A stretch of 64,000 bases of DNA, from assembly GCF_021869535.1 (NCBI RefSeq), contig NW_026262679.1, positions 84,565,143 to 84,629,142 on the forward strand. The letters are read 5' to 3'. The notes under the pieces were generated by a model that was given only the letters and a program-made list of their open reading frames with translations, was not told the origin of the DNA and did not search any database. This document shows positions 35,232 through 46,525 of this stretch, piece by piece. The stretch comes from Mytilus californianus (lineage: Eukaryota > Mollusca > Bivalvia > Mytilida > Mytilidae). Each line of letters opens with the position of its first letter. Position 1 is the stretch's first letter. A program made the position numbers and the translations under genes.

Positions 35232-36911
35232 TTGACGTTACGCACGATATTGCGTCTCAAATGGTAACGTCATTTTTTTTACGTTTTACGGCGATTAATG
35301 ATTATCATGATTATATTGGGGATATTTTTTTTATTTCGCTTGCAATTTCTGTTTTGCACATCAATATTGATACTTCTTAATGTTTGGTTGTACTGAATAT
35401 GCATGAAATATTTCCCACTGAAAGTAACGTAAGCAACAAACAACAAAATATATCGTATTTGGGTAATGTATAAGTCTATATGAAAAAGAAGATATATACG
35501 GTATGATGAGTGCCAATGAGACAACTCTCTACCAGAGACCAATTGACATAAAACGTAATAAATGCAATGTTTCCCCATTTTGATCCGAAAAGGAAGAAGA
35601 TATATATTTTGATTTAATTAAAAAATGTTTGTCGGGAATTACAAGTTAAACGGGTCTTGCTTATAAAATTCACTGTACTTTCTTTAATAACGGAACAATT
35701 AGATTAAGATGAAACGATTGTCAGAAAAAAGGTTAATTCTATTCATCTCACATGTTTACAAGCCTTGTATGATATGGAGAGGTATATAGCCACGCTTCAG
35801 GTCCAATTTTATTTTTACTTTCAAGTTCTATACATATGAATCTTATTGCAGAGAAATAAAAAAAATCGCAGTTTTACGCTCCCCAAATTTGAAAAATTTG
35901 AAAAAGATTATTTTTTATCCTCTCGTAATACACAATTTTTTCACAACTAAAGAACCTCATCTTAACGAACAACCCCAGCCATCGGATTTTTTTTTATAGT
36001 TTGTGGTCTTTTTGATAGTATCTGACTATCAAGAAAATTCTATCTGAGGAAATATATACAGATGATCCACCATAAATAGCGTCCCGAATTTACAACGTTC
36101 AAAACGTATGAAAATCGTCCAGTGGACAAACTTGCAAGACATTTCATTTCTTTGAAAACGAAGTCGTTTTGACTACGCAAATTATCAAAAAGTATGTAGC
36201 TGTTTCGTAGAGTTAAAGTACAATTACGGAAAAGCAATATTTAGCATGCAACAAATCTCAATTTTCAATAATAACGTCGCAAATGACAGTTTATTAGTAA
36301 AAAGCTGCGAAATCCGACATTGGACATCTTGCAAGACATTTGCCAGAAGCCGTTGCCTTTTTATATGTGGTGTGAGTGCTGCAAAAATTCGATTTTGATA
36401 TGGTCTATATATGTACTTTTGTGAGCATAATTTACACAAACGAAATTTCATATAATCTTACATTTTGAAACCTATAAATTTTGATAACTTAAGATTTTCC
36501 TAAATCTGACCATAATGGACACTTTTTGTTTTTGCCAAAAAATAACGTTGGTTGTTACAGGAATGCATATTCAGTAATATTGTAATACTTCATATATAAA
36601 GCATATCATTCATTCGAATTTTCGTGGATATAACACTGTTTTGAAGAACACAAACACCCCTGCTAAAGTTATTATGCGTATAGTCTGTTACGTCTGACAC
36701 GCATATTTTGGACGTTTTGTCAATATGTTGTCCTTATTTTAGACTATTGTAAAATATGATAAAACAGTTTGTAGTTTTTTTCGGAATAGTTTTTACTAGT
36801 CTTGTCTATGGATAAAAAATTTATATAACTTCACTGTTATGATTTTATAGAAAAGCTGTTTATTAGTGTGGACTGGTTGATTACACGGTATTGACGCAAT
36901 AACGTGGGTAA
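35232..36911. other. No gene seen; AT-rich spacer
   Basis: A short family D fragment lies near 35490-35530. Minus-strand frames at 36040-36450 are short and overlap, with no recognisable domain. Confidence 0.35.
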
Positions 36912-37030
36912 CGTCTTTATAAAAATATAACTTCAATAGTCGTAGACTAGTGTTACCTTGTAACGTAAGGCGAATCTAGAGATAGACATAACCATGTGTT
37001 TTAAGCGTGTGTAGATGTTATATTATTTAT
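36912..37030. repeat. Direct repeat copy 1 flanking the TIR element region
   Basis: TATAAAAATATAACTTCAA, GTTACCTTGTAACGTAAGG and TGTGTTTTAAGCGTGTGTAG match 39264-39370 almost base for base. With the 1.86-kb insertion removed, the two copies lie about 480 bp apart, so an older tandem duplication was split by the insertion. Confidence 0.75.
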
Positions 37031-37209
37031 TTTATACACAATATATTTATATTTTTCAGCAATCTAACTCAACAATTTTTTATATACCGTATGGGATAAT
37101 GGTTCAATTCATTATACAGTCACTAGAAATAAGTATATCATACAAACGAGTCTAAGCAAGTGACAACCATACAATATATATGCCCTCTGGATCTCAGTAT
37201 GTTTGAGAT

Positions 37210-37389
37210 ACAGGGTAAATACAAATATTTATACAAGTCTGAAAATTGAACCCAACAGTGTTAGAGTTAGATTTTTATGCTGACAAATATTTGTCCCTCA
37301 ACGGGATTCGAACTCACACCTTTGATACACTACAGCACCAATTGCTTAGCCTCATGTCCAGCGCTCTAGACAACTCAACCACATCCGCT
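37210..37389 (-). mobile_element. tRNA-derived SINE, copy 2
   Basis: Nearly the same as 35010-35231 through the tRNA head and body (CCTCAACGGGATTCGAACTC, GCCTCATGTCCAGCGCTCTA). It has a short internal deletion and a truncated tail. The head end abuts the target site of the 1.86-kb TIR element. Confidence 0.75.
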
Positions 37390-37954
37390 ATATCAGAGAC
37401 ATATAATACAAGAGATTCGCAACTCGGCGAAATCCCGTAAAAACACGCGGCCACTAGTTAAACCTCGCGAGATCTCCTTAGGTAATAAAGTCATGAATAA
37501 AAGTATTAAAAGTACTCGAAGTAAGGACGAATGTTTAAGCATAACATAAACTGTTTCAGTGTTAAATTTATCATAATTAATTAAATAATTTGAGTTCATA
37601 TATAATTATTTATTTTAATGTAATTTTGATTTAAGATTTGTATTATAGAAAAAGAGACATAATTTGATATTGTATTTAAAAAAAAACTGATAGTAAATAA
37701 TTAACACTTGATAAATTGTGTCAGAGTTCATTTTATTTGATAGTTTCATAATAGGTTTCCATTGAATATACACCTGTCTCGGAGACATAATTTCACAGTG
37801 TGACATGTATATTAGGTTTGAATTATTCGATGACCAGGTAAATCACGAACATGTTATAAATAATGAGTTTTAATTGACATCCTGTAAACAAGAAGTTGTT
37901 ACACCACAGGTGTCCACACACGATTTCCAAAAATACAATTCACAAAAAAATTGG

Positions 37955-38400
37955 GAGTAATATATATCCCCATAATATGACATATTTATTTGTAAATTTC
38001 TAGTTTTGACGAAACAGATTGCAATAATTAGCATAGCTGGCTTTGTGTATAAATAACAAAATAATAGTCACCTTTGTTGATATTTTTAGAAATAACTGTT
38101 GGATCAAATTTTACGAAACTGGTCTTATTTTAACGACATAACATCTGAGAGTAATATAGCCCCATACAATTGAATATTTATTCGCACATTTCCAAGTTTT
38201 ACGAGATAAAATGATAGTTCCAGCACAGCTGGCTTCGGGTATCAATAAGAAAAAATCGCCACATTTGTTGATAATTTTGAAAAAAAAACACTTTAGGATC
38301 AAATTTTACGAAAATAGTCTTATTTTCACGAAACAACATTTAGGAGTATTATTGCCCCATAAAATTATATATTTATCAGCATATTTCCAAGTTTAAAGAA
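37955..38400. repeat. Diverged tandem repeat, unit about 190 bp
   Basis: Repeated blocks: GGAGTAATATATATCCCCAT, GAGTAATATAGCCCCAT and GGAGTATTATTGCCCCAT at about 190-bp spacing. Between them are AGCTGGCTTCGGGTAT-like and GGATCAAATTTTACGAAA segments. It lies inside the 1.86-kb TIR element. Confidence 0.75.
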
Positions 38401-39069
38401 AAAAATTGGGAGATCAAATGGTTTCTACGGCAATAGGTGAAGTAAAATGGGCCGAGTTTTAACTTTGTTTGTATTTGATTAATCTCATCATTAGAACACA
38501 TTTTATCAATAACAAATTATTAGAATTCGTTTTTTGTAATTTTTAAATATACTTGCATGCTTTAGCTGTGAAAAGTATCGGCATTATCCATTATAAAAAT
38601 CGTATAAATAAGTTTTTTTTCATTGTTTCAAAACATGCAAAAATAAAGTGACGTTTTTTGTGTTGAATATCTTTTTAATCGTGTTTTGGTTAGTGTATTT
38701 CTGTATTTTTTTTTTTTCATTGTTTCAAAATAAAGTGACTTTCTAAAAAAGGTTTTTTGTGTTGAATATTATTTAAATGTTAAGATACCAAACCGCTTTA
38801 AACTCAACAACAATAACATTTTGAATCTTAATTGTTTTTACTCATACCAAGTTAAATACATGCTAATATAACTACATGCAGAATTTACATCAAGTTTAGC
38901 TGTGTAAACACCATATATAATTAACAGTAATCATAAATAATTAATCATCAAATCAATTTAAAACAATATTTCATTTAAAAAATTCAAAAATTGCCGAATT
39001 TTTCTGTATTTTGAGATAAACATCTTAAAAAACATCTTATAATTCATCGGGTTTTTGAATAAAAAAAAA

Positions 39070-39150
39070 AGTGCGAACGGACCCAGGGGGCGAACGTGTG
39101 GGGTGCGAACGTGTAGGGTGCGAACGTGTATTGGGCGCGAACGGACCCGA
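39070..39150. repeat. Short tandem repeat of GTGCGAACGTGT units
   Basis: About four copies of a GGTGCGAACGTGT(A/G)G motif, with GCGAACGGACCC at both edges, forming a GC-rich island in AT-rich DNA. Confidence 0.8.
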
Positions 39151-39263
39151 TACCAAAAATCCATAGGTATAATCGGCTTTCCGGTGGCCAAGTCATTTCA
39201 TTGGCTGTTGTATAGACTCTACTAGAGTTGCGAATCTCTTGTATTATATGTCTCTGGCTATAT

Positions 39264-39370
39264 ATATAAAAATATAACTTCAAGTCGTAGTGTTACCTTG
39301 TCACGTAAGGCGAATCTAAGAGATAGACATAAGACATGTGTTTTAAGCGTGTGTGGATGTTATATTATAT
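39264..39370. repeat. Direct repeat copy 2 flanking the TIR element region
   Basis: Partner of 36912-37030. It begins right at the target duplication of the TIR element and shares GCGAATCTA, GATAGACATA and GATGTTATATTAT with copy 1. Confidence 0.75.
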
Positions 39371-39699
39371 ACATGTATGTATACATGAAACAAAATATTA
39401 AACCGGGATGACAGAAAACGAACAAAAAGTTCAAACATATCAATGATAAAGATTACCGTATGAATGGATGCCAAAAAATGCTGAAACCGTTTTAAAGCAC
39501 ATGTATTAGATCATACCATCCTGCACTGTAATTATTTCATACAATAACATTATGAATAATATAGAAAGACACGTTCTTTTTCAATGCCAAACGAAAATAT
39601 TACTCATTTTTAATGACGAAGACGCAAAGAAATTTGTCATCTTGTTTGACACTTTATATAGAAAAAGATGGTAGTGGCAACAATTTTGGTTTGAAAAGT

Positions 39700-39890
39700 G
39701 AAAAGTGAAAGAACATCCAGAAAAGAGCTTTGGACGCACCAAAAATAGAAAGTGTCATGTCAAATGATATTTACTAGTACAGGGTCGATAGCGCTGTTGG
39801 TGGACTGCTAGTCTCTGAGCAGTAGTCGGTGATCTGGAACTGATATGATTTATAACATACATTTCTTTAATTCTCCGTTGATACATTTAG
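39700..39890 (+). repeat. Dispersed repeat family B, partial copy
   Basis: CATCCAGAAAAGAGCTTTGG, GGGTCGATAGCGCTGTTGG and GATATGATTTATAACATACA match the family's middle part. Confidence 0.65.
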
Positions 39891-39984
39891 AAATTAGAAA
39901 AAAAAGAATGCACACGCTGGAATGTCTCGCCTGCTTTACTACCCATGATCAAGATTTACTACAAGTTTCACATATGCTTTACAT

Positions 39985-40800
39985 TTTCAATGACACATGA
40001 AAATGAGGTCCAGGTCAGATAAACCAAGCCAGACAGACATGTACATCTTACAATCATTCCATTCACCAAATATAATTGACATATTGCTTTAAGTATACAA
40101 AAACAGACTTACCATGAAAACGCAATTTTGACCAATGGACCATGAAAATAAGATCAAGGTCGGATGAACCCTGCAAGACATGTACACCTTGCAATCATTC
40201 CATGTATGAAATAAAGTTGATCTATTGCTTATAATATGTAAGAAACAGAGACTTAATCAGGAAAACTTAACATTTGACCAATGAACCATGAAAATGAGGT
40301 CAAAAGTCAGATAAACCTTGCCAGACGGACATGTACACCTTGCAATCATTCCATTTACCAAATATAGTTGACCTATTGCTTATAGTATCTTAGAAGAGGA
40401 CCTAACTTCTGACACTTAACATTGAAAAATAAAACATGAAAATGAGGTCGGTGATAGGAGATACTTTCCAGACAGACATGAACACCTTACAAAATCATTC
40501 CATACACCAACTATTATAGTTGACCTATTGCTTATAGTATTAGAAAAACAGACCAAAACCAAAACAACTTAACATCGACCCATGAACCGTAAAAACGAGG
40601 TCAAGGTAAGATGAAAAAAGTAAAATAACAAAAATACCGAACTCCAAGGAAAATTCAAAATGGAAAGTCCTTTATTAAAGAGCAAAATCAAAAGCTCAAA
40701 CACATCAAACGAATGAAAAACAAATGTCATATTCCTGACGAAGTAGAGGTCAGGTGAAACCTGTCTGACGGACATGTAGACCTTGCAAGGAACCCATATA
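39985..40800. repeat. Tandem repeat, unit about 145 bp, six diverged copies
   Basis: Repeated blocks ATGAAAATGAGGTC, GTCAGATAAACC, GACATGTACACCTTGCAATC and TTGACCTATTGCTTATAGTA at about 145-bp intervals. The minus-strand 137-codon open frame at its right edge is not supported as a gene. Confidence 0.75.
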
Positions 40801-41131
40801 CCAAATATATTTATGATATAATTCATCATGAATGAGAAATTCACATGAAAAAAAACTAAACTTTTTTGCAAGCAATGGCTGAACCACTTAGAACACTTTC
40901 TACCTTTGCCATTGACACATTTCATCCCTTTGAATGCATGTGATTTCACCAAGTTACATTCATTTGAATCCAGTAGTACCATGCTACTTGTACAATTTCA
41001 TTTTAATCAATTGGTCTGGAATTCGAACTTTGACCATGAATATATTGCTAGATATTGTAGCTTTGTTTTTGGATGCAATTTTATTGTTCCTGTTTCATGC
41101 AGAAATAACTTGTGTAGATGAACTAGTTATT

Positions 41132-43386
41132 ATACGACCGCAAAAAAATTTTTGTGGTCGTATATTGGTATGACGTTGGCGTCGTCGTCGTCGTCGTCGT
41201 CCGGCGTCGTCGTCCGGCGTCGTCGTCCGAATACACATTAGTTTTCGCACTCTAACTTTAGTTTGAGTGAATGGATCTCATTGAAATTTTACCATAAGGT
41301 TCAATACCACAAAAGGAAGGTGGGGATTGATTTTGGGGGTTATGGTACTAACAGTTAAGGAATTAGGGGCCAAAAGGGGCCAAAAATAAGCATTTTTGTA
41401 ACTTCCAGACATAACTTGTGTGTAAGTGTATGGATCTCTCTGACATTGTACCACAAGGTTCCATATCACAAAGGGAATGCTGGGATTGATTTTGGGGGTA
41501 ATTGTCTCCAAATTTTAGGAATTAGGGGCCAAAAAGGGGCAAAAAACAAGCATTTTTCTAGTTTCATGACAATAACTTGTTTGTAAGTGTATGGATCTTT
41601 ATGAAATTGTACTACAAGGTTCCATATCACAAAGGGAATACTGGGATTGATTTTTGGGGTAATTTCCTCCAAATATTAGGAATTAGGGGCCAAAAAGGGG
41701 CAAAAAACAAGCATTTTTCTAGTTTCATGACAATAACTTGTTTGTAAGTGTATGGATCTTTATGAAATTGTACTACAAGGTTCCATATCACAAAGGGAAG
41801 GCTGGGATTGATTTTGGGGGTTTTCCCTCAAAATTTTAGTAATTAGGGGCCATAAAAGGGCAAAAAAAAACATGCATTTTTCTAGTTTCAGGACAATAAC
41901 TTGTGTGTAAGTGTATGGATCTTTATGAAATTGTACTGCAAGGTTCCATATCACAAAGGGAAAGCTGGAATTGAGTTTGGGGGTAATTGCCCTAAACGTT
42001 TAGGAATTTGGGGCCAAAAAGGGGCCAAAAAACAAGCATTTTTCTAGTTTCCAGACAATAACTTGTGTTCAAGTGTATGAATCTCTCTGAAATTGTACTG
42101 CAAGGTACCATACCACAAAGGGAAAGCTGGGATTGAGTTTGGGGCGATGAATCATAAGGGGGTTCAAAAAATTGGGGGGGGGATTTTTTTTTTCCTTTTT
42201 TTTCTTTAACATTTTCCATTTTAAATTGGTTATTTCTGATTTATATATAAAAGCAAATAATAATGATATGGTTTGAATAGGCATACATGTGAACCTCCCG
42301 ACGGGAGTACAATAATCCCGTTTTCAGGGGTCTCCTCCCGACCTCCCGTTGAAAAAATCCCGTGTATGAAATTTTTCATGAATGAAAAATTTCTGCCCAA
42401 CATAACATCTCAGGCATCTGGTGTAACTGACATTACCTGAAGTTATATTTTACCTGTAAATCAATTAACATGCATAATTATATGGCTTCACTTGTCAGCT
42501 TGGGTGTCAAACATACTGGTAAGCAACGATTTTTACCTCAGGCTAACTGCCGTTGTGTAACAAAAACTGTGTATTTATTGGGTTACTTCCCTTGATTTAT
42601 CCTGTTATAAGTTACTTTCCTTTTAATAATGAAATTTTTTAAAAGAATATAAATAAAATATAAATTGAACAAATAATCATAAAAGGATGGTTATTAAATG
42701 ATTTTAAATGTCTTAGGACAAATAAAAAAATAATAATTTGAAAATTATTTGAGGATTCTATACTTCCTTTTAAGGCTTAAATTGAAATTTATATAATAAC
42801 TATGACCCTAACTTTACAGATAGAATGAATTTCTGAGTTTGCAAATAAGAACTATTTGCAAGAGAAAAAAAAAAAAAAAAAAAAACTATTTGCAGACAGC
42901 TAAACAAATGTTCTGGTTGCAATGATTGTTTTATAGAATATGAAGTAAAAAATTTAAAGAACATACTGGAAAAAAACAATGTTAGATTGAACATGTAGAA
43001 TATAAAGATGGAGAAACTTTATAATTACAAGGGTACTATTAACATAATAAATTGGTTGGAAAGTTGAAGAAAACACACTTTAAAAGACCATTTTTACAGC
43101 ACACGGTTACATTTACAACAAAATTAATGTCGATTAAAAACCTCCTGATCTGAGTCCTAATCTCCTGACCAAAATTTCCCAATCTCCTGATCTGAGTTTC
43201 ACAGTCCATCACATGTATGAATAGGTAAATTGAAAATTTTTAAGTTCTTAGACCACTTTCATTCTGTGTCAGAAACCTATGCTGTGTCAAATATTTAATT
43301 ACAATCCAAATTCAGTGCTGTATCAAGCTTGAATGTTGTGTCCATACTTGCCCCAACTGTTCAGGGTTCGACCTCTGCGGTCGTAT
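41132..43386. mobile_element. 2.25-kb element with ATACGACCGCA inverted ends and 155-bp satellite
   Basis: ATACGACCGCA (41132) and TGCGGTCGTAT (43376) are perfect inverted ends. The left end also folds on itself (CGACCGCAAAAAAATTTTTG with TGGTCG). Inside, 41270-42155 holds six tandem units of about 150-160 bp (TATGGATCT, AAGGTTCCATATCACAAAGG, GGGATTGATTTTGGGGGT, GGAATTAGGGGCCAAAAAGG). The rest (42160-43370) looks like inserted low-complexity DNA. Open frames on the minus strand in the satellite are artefacts of its periodicity. Confidence 0.7.
41181..41232. repeat. GTC trinucleotide microsatellite
   Basis: GTCGTCGTCGTCGTCGTCGT followed by CCGGCGTCGTCGTCCGGCGT, near the left end of the 155-bp satellite element. 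Confidence 0.9.
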
Positions 43387-45639
43387 CAAGCTGCGCCCCA
43401 GCGGAGCATTTTATTTAACATTGAATGTTAATTGGATGAACCAACCTTGTTCAACTTTACTTGATATAATTCATTACAAAATGATGGAAGGGAGAAACAA
43501 CTGCACAAAAAGCTTCTTTTATTATGACTGTACGTTTTCAGTTTTCTCATTGGCTGAAAGCCTTTAAAATCTTCTTTTATAAAACATTATAATTACCCAA
43601 GAAAACATAATTTGAAATAGCTAACGTGTACCTAAGTTTTAACACCTAATGACTAGTAATAAGCATTTGAAATATCTATCTATTTGGAATAATATTCTGT
43701 TTGTGATCATGATTAAATCAAGTCAACTTGTTAAATTACACGTTACATTTATACATTTTACTTTCAAATAACCATTCATACTGTGAAATTACTCTTAATC
43801 AATGTGTGATGTAAGCGTTATAGGTGTTAAGTTTTATTGTTATCTTTACTGCATTTGCTTACTGTGTGCTGCTTTAAAAAGTCTTATTTTATTATTTTTA
43901 TAATTTTCAATCTTTATTTTTCAAACATAACATCCCTTTAATAATTTGCTAGGCAAGAATTTTATAGTTTGTTGGTTTATGGTTTTTTTATTTGAAAGAT
44001 TCAAGTCGGTCAGTCAGAAAAAAAAAGAAAAAAAATATTTTACAAACACAAATATTTATGGAATTACTCTGTACTTCATCTTTCAAACAATATTTGTGTT
44101 ATTTTAGTGCCAAACATTTTTTATTGCTGTATTAATCATACAATTCATGTCATCATCATATAAGTTCATAAAAAGGGGTGGTTATGTTTATTTACAAATG
44201 GGACATAGATAGTCATTTCACGATGAATGAAAATTAGCTTTATGTTGCTTTCTATCAAACACGGTAAATAATGAGCTTCTCGTAGTATAGCATGTGAAAA
44301 AAATTGAAAACATGAAAAAAGTAGTTTACCACTAGCGAAGTAGACCTGTCAAATGTAACAGATGGGGATATTGGTTTCGTCTTTTTGCCATTTAACCACT
44401 TTTTTGTTATCCAAATGAAAGAAAGATTTTTGTACAATCTATGAATCAAGAAAATTCCAAATTGTTTGTGTTTATCTTCTATTACTTTTGACTTCAGGTC
44501 TTTCCTGTTTGGACAGGTCCATTTCATAAACAAGGATGAAACAGCTTCAAAATAAAATCTCAAGGAATAAAGAAAATAAAGGATAGGAAAACCAACTTTG
44601 TGTAAACATACATTTCATTCTGTAAAGTTATTTGCGTTAACAACATTTCCAGATCTGTTTGATTTCCTATTTTTAGAATTCACAAACGCCATGAATTGTT
44701 TTGAGACTTTTATTTAACACAACGGTCAATGTGGTATAATTTCTGTTTATTACAATAACGCACATAATTTGAGGTGAATGCTTCTACGCAGATAATTTTT
44801 ATTTATATTTCAGGGATAATGAATTAGTAGAGTTGGTGGGGGAGGGGGGAAAAAAGCATGAAATTTCAATTGCAATTTTTTTTTCTTTCTGTAAATTGGA
44901 AAAAATGGGTCAGCTGAAGCGTAAATCAACAAATTACAAAACCATCGGCTTAGTCCATAAGCTTTTCTTTAGCATGAACCTTAAAGACTCATGTTTTCAT
45001 GTTTTCATGTGTTAAATATTTGTACACACAGATTCATGTAAAGCATATAGAATGATGTGTATGCTTGAAAAATAAGTTTACCTATGCACATTTTTTATAA
45101 TTTGCATGCGCACATGCATTGTATATTGGTGTACAAATCATATTATGTCTCAAAGTAGTTTAAGTATAAGCTATTATTGATCACGACTTAAAAAGTAAGA
45201 TCGATATATTATTGAACTTTCTATAAGAGTATTTAAACGAGTTAAGGAAGATTTGTTAAACAATTCAGTCATGTTTAATTAAACAATATAATCATGTGTC
45301 ATTAGAATATGCTTATTAATGAAGCATTACTTCGTGTCAAACTCGTATCACAATGATTTATTACATGACAATTTTGTTTATGTTACATTTAGTAATGCTA
45401 CCATACAAAAAATCTGTTACCGCAAAAAGGCCAATATGCATCAATGCAGTGTTAAATTTCAAGCAATCATACCTCAATCTTGACTTTTAAAATATGAATA
45501 CAATTAGATACACCTTACTATTGTTTGAAATTATTAAGAGTTAACAGTATTTGCATAAATTGTGTGAATAAAAACAAAACAAAAACCACAAAAATATTAT
45601 CCTGTTCAAATTTGGGCACATTCCTGTTTCTATGTTCTT
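43387..45639. other. No gene seen between satellite element and PARP pseudo-exon
   Basis: AT-rich. A minus-strand frame of 102 codons at 44255-44563 shows no domain and no splice context. I looked here for downstream parts of the duplicated PARP exon and found none. Confidence 0.35.
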
Positions 45640-45839
45640 TTCCGTGTGATAATTTATTCTGGGTATCACTGGCAATCCATTGGCTTGAGAATTGTGTAAC
45701 AATTCACAACATTTATCTTCTTTGCAGATTTTGCATGGTGGTCTTTGAAATGAGTACGGCGTGTTCGTCACGAAAATCTCTCTAAGAAGCATTTTAGTCA
45801 TTTTCTTTTCTGGCTTCTTATCTCGCTGCCCTTTTGGAT
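45640..45839 (-). pseudogene. Decayed duplicate of the macro-PARP terminal exon
   Basis: From an acceptor ATATTCCAG it reads DPKGQRDKKPEKKMTKMLLR, then FQRPPCKICKEDKCCELLHN, aligning residue by residue with exon 7 of the intact gene. After that it has lost about 60 bp: the DNA jumps from the HNPRGQG equivalent to the last CAGTG(C/A)TACCCAGAATA stretch. This removes the strand with catalytic Glu and shifts the frame. Similarity continues about 100 bp into the preceding intron (AAATCAT and TTCAAGAAAA blocks shared with 7630-7670). The duplication was therefore at DNA level, not by retrocopying. No matching upstream PARP exon was found nearby, so it is probably non-functional. Confidence 0.8.
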
Positions 45840-45954
45840 CTGGAATATTTAATAAGACATAGAATTTTTTTAATTTCCTGTAGTTATGATGAAAACTTTC
45901 TATTATCCAACATATAAATCATACTTCAAGAAAATAAATGGAGAATGTGTCCAT

Positions 45955-46375
45955 TGGACACAGATGATGCCCCTTCTTGCATATAACATTATAAAGGGAC
46001 ATAACTAGAGAATTGTAAAAGTGACGCCATCCAAATTCGAACTTGATCTGTGTTTTATGGTAATAGGCATTGTGTATAAGTTTCATAACATTTGGTTTAC
46101 GCAAACTCAAGTTAGAGAACAGAAGCGGAAAATTCAGCAATTTTTCCATTTATAATGGGGCATAACTCTAGAAAGGTAGAAGTGACACCACCCAAATTCA
46201 AACTTGATCTGTGTTTTGTTGTTATAAGCATTGTGTATAAGTTTCAATACATTTGGTTGAGGCAAACTAAAGTAAGGGAAAGGAAACTAATTTTGGGACG
46301 TAGATACGTTTGGACGGATATGAAGACATACAAGGGTAACACTAAATGCCCCTCTTGCATCGGGGGCATAAAAAA
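45955..46375. repeat. Dimeric repeat, unit about 165 bp, with GATGCCCC ends
   Basis: GGGACATAACTAGAGAA and GGGGCATAACTCTAGAAA start two units. Each continues with CAAATTCGAACTTGATCTGT or CAAATTCAAACTTGATCTGT and GGCATTGTGTATAAGTTTC or AGCATTGTGTATAAGTTTC. ATGCCCC near both edges with GGGGGCAT suggests inverted ends. Confidence 0.65.
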
Positions 46376-46424
46376 AAACAGAGGTACAAACAAGTCCATG
46401 AAACAAAACATAGAAAGCTAAACT

Positions 46425-46525
46425 AAGCAACATAAACCCAACCAAAAATTGGGGGATCTCAGGTGTTCCAAGGGTTAGCAGATCCTGCCCCACCAGTGGC
46501 ACTCACCACATTGCTCATGGAATGT
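46425..46525 (-). repeat. Dispersed repeat family A, partial inverted copy
   Basis: GGGGGATCTCAGGTGTTCC and GCAGATCCTGCCCC are the reverse complement of the left half of family A. Confidence 0.6.

Larger units (their letters stand above)
37394..39256. mobile_element. 1,863-bp non-autonomous element with perfect 32-bp TIRs and 7-bp TSD
   Basis: The left end (37394-37425, beginning CAGAGACATATAATAC) is the exact reverse complement of the right end (39225-39256) over 32 bases. Both ends are flanked by GCTATAT (37387-37393 and 39257-39263), a 7-bp target duplication. The interior has no transposase frame. It carries roughly three diverged units of a 190-bp tandem repeat (37955-38400) and a small GTGCGAACGTGT tandem (39070-39145). 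Identical TIRs and an intact TSD suggest recent movement powered in trans. It landed exactly at the end of an older SINE. Confidence 0.88.

Noticed and set aside
37955..38400. CRISPR-like array
   Set aside because: The units are diverged throughout, about 190 bp long with no short conserved repeat and unique spacer pattern, in animal DNA.
40569..40982. 137-residue minus-strand frame
   Set aside because: It overlaps the edge of the 145-bp tandem repeat, is Phe/Leu-rich from A/T runs and has no recognised motif.
41270..42284. A series of similar minus-strand proteins (ITPKINPSIPFVIWNLVVQ type)
   Set aside because: They come from a 155-bp tandem satellite read in shifting frames, with no splice sites, starts or domain.
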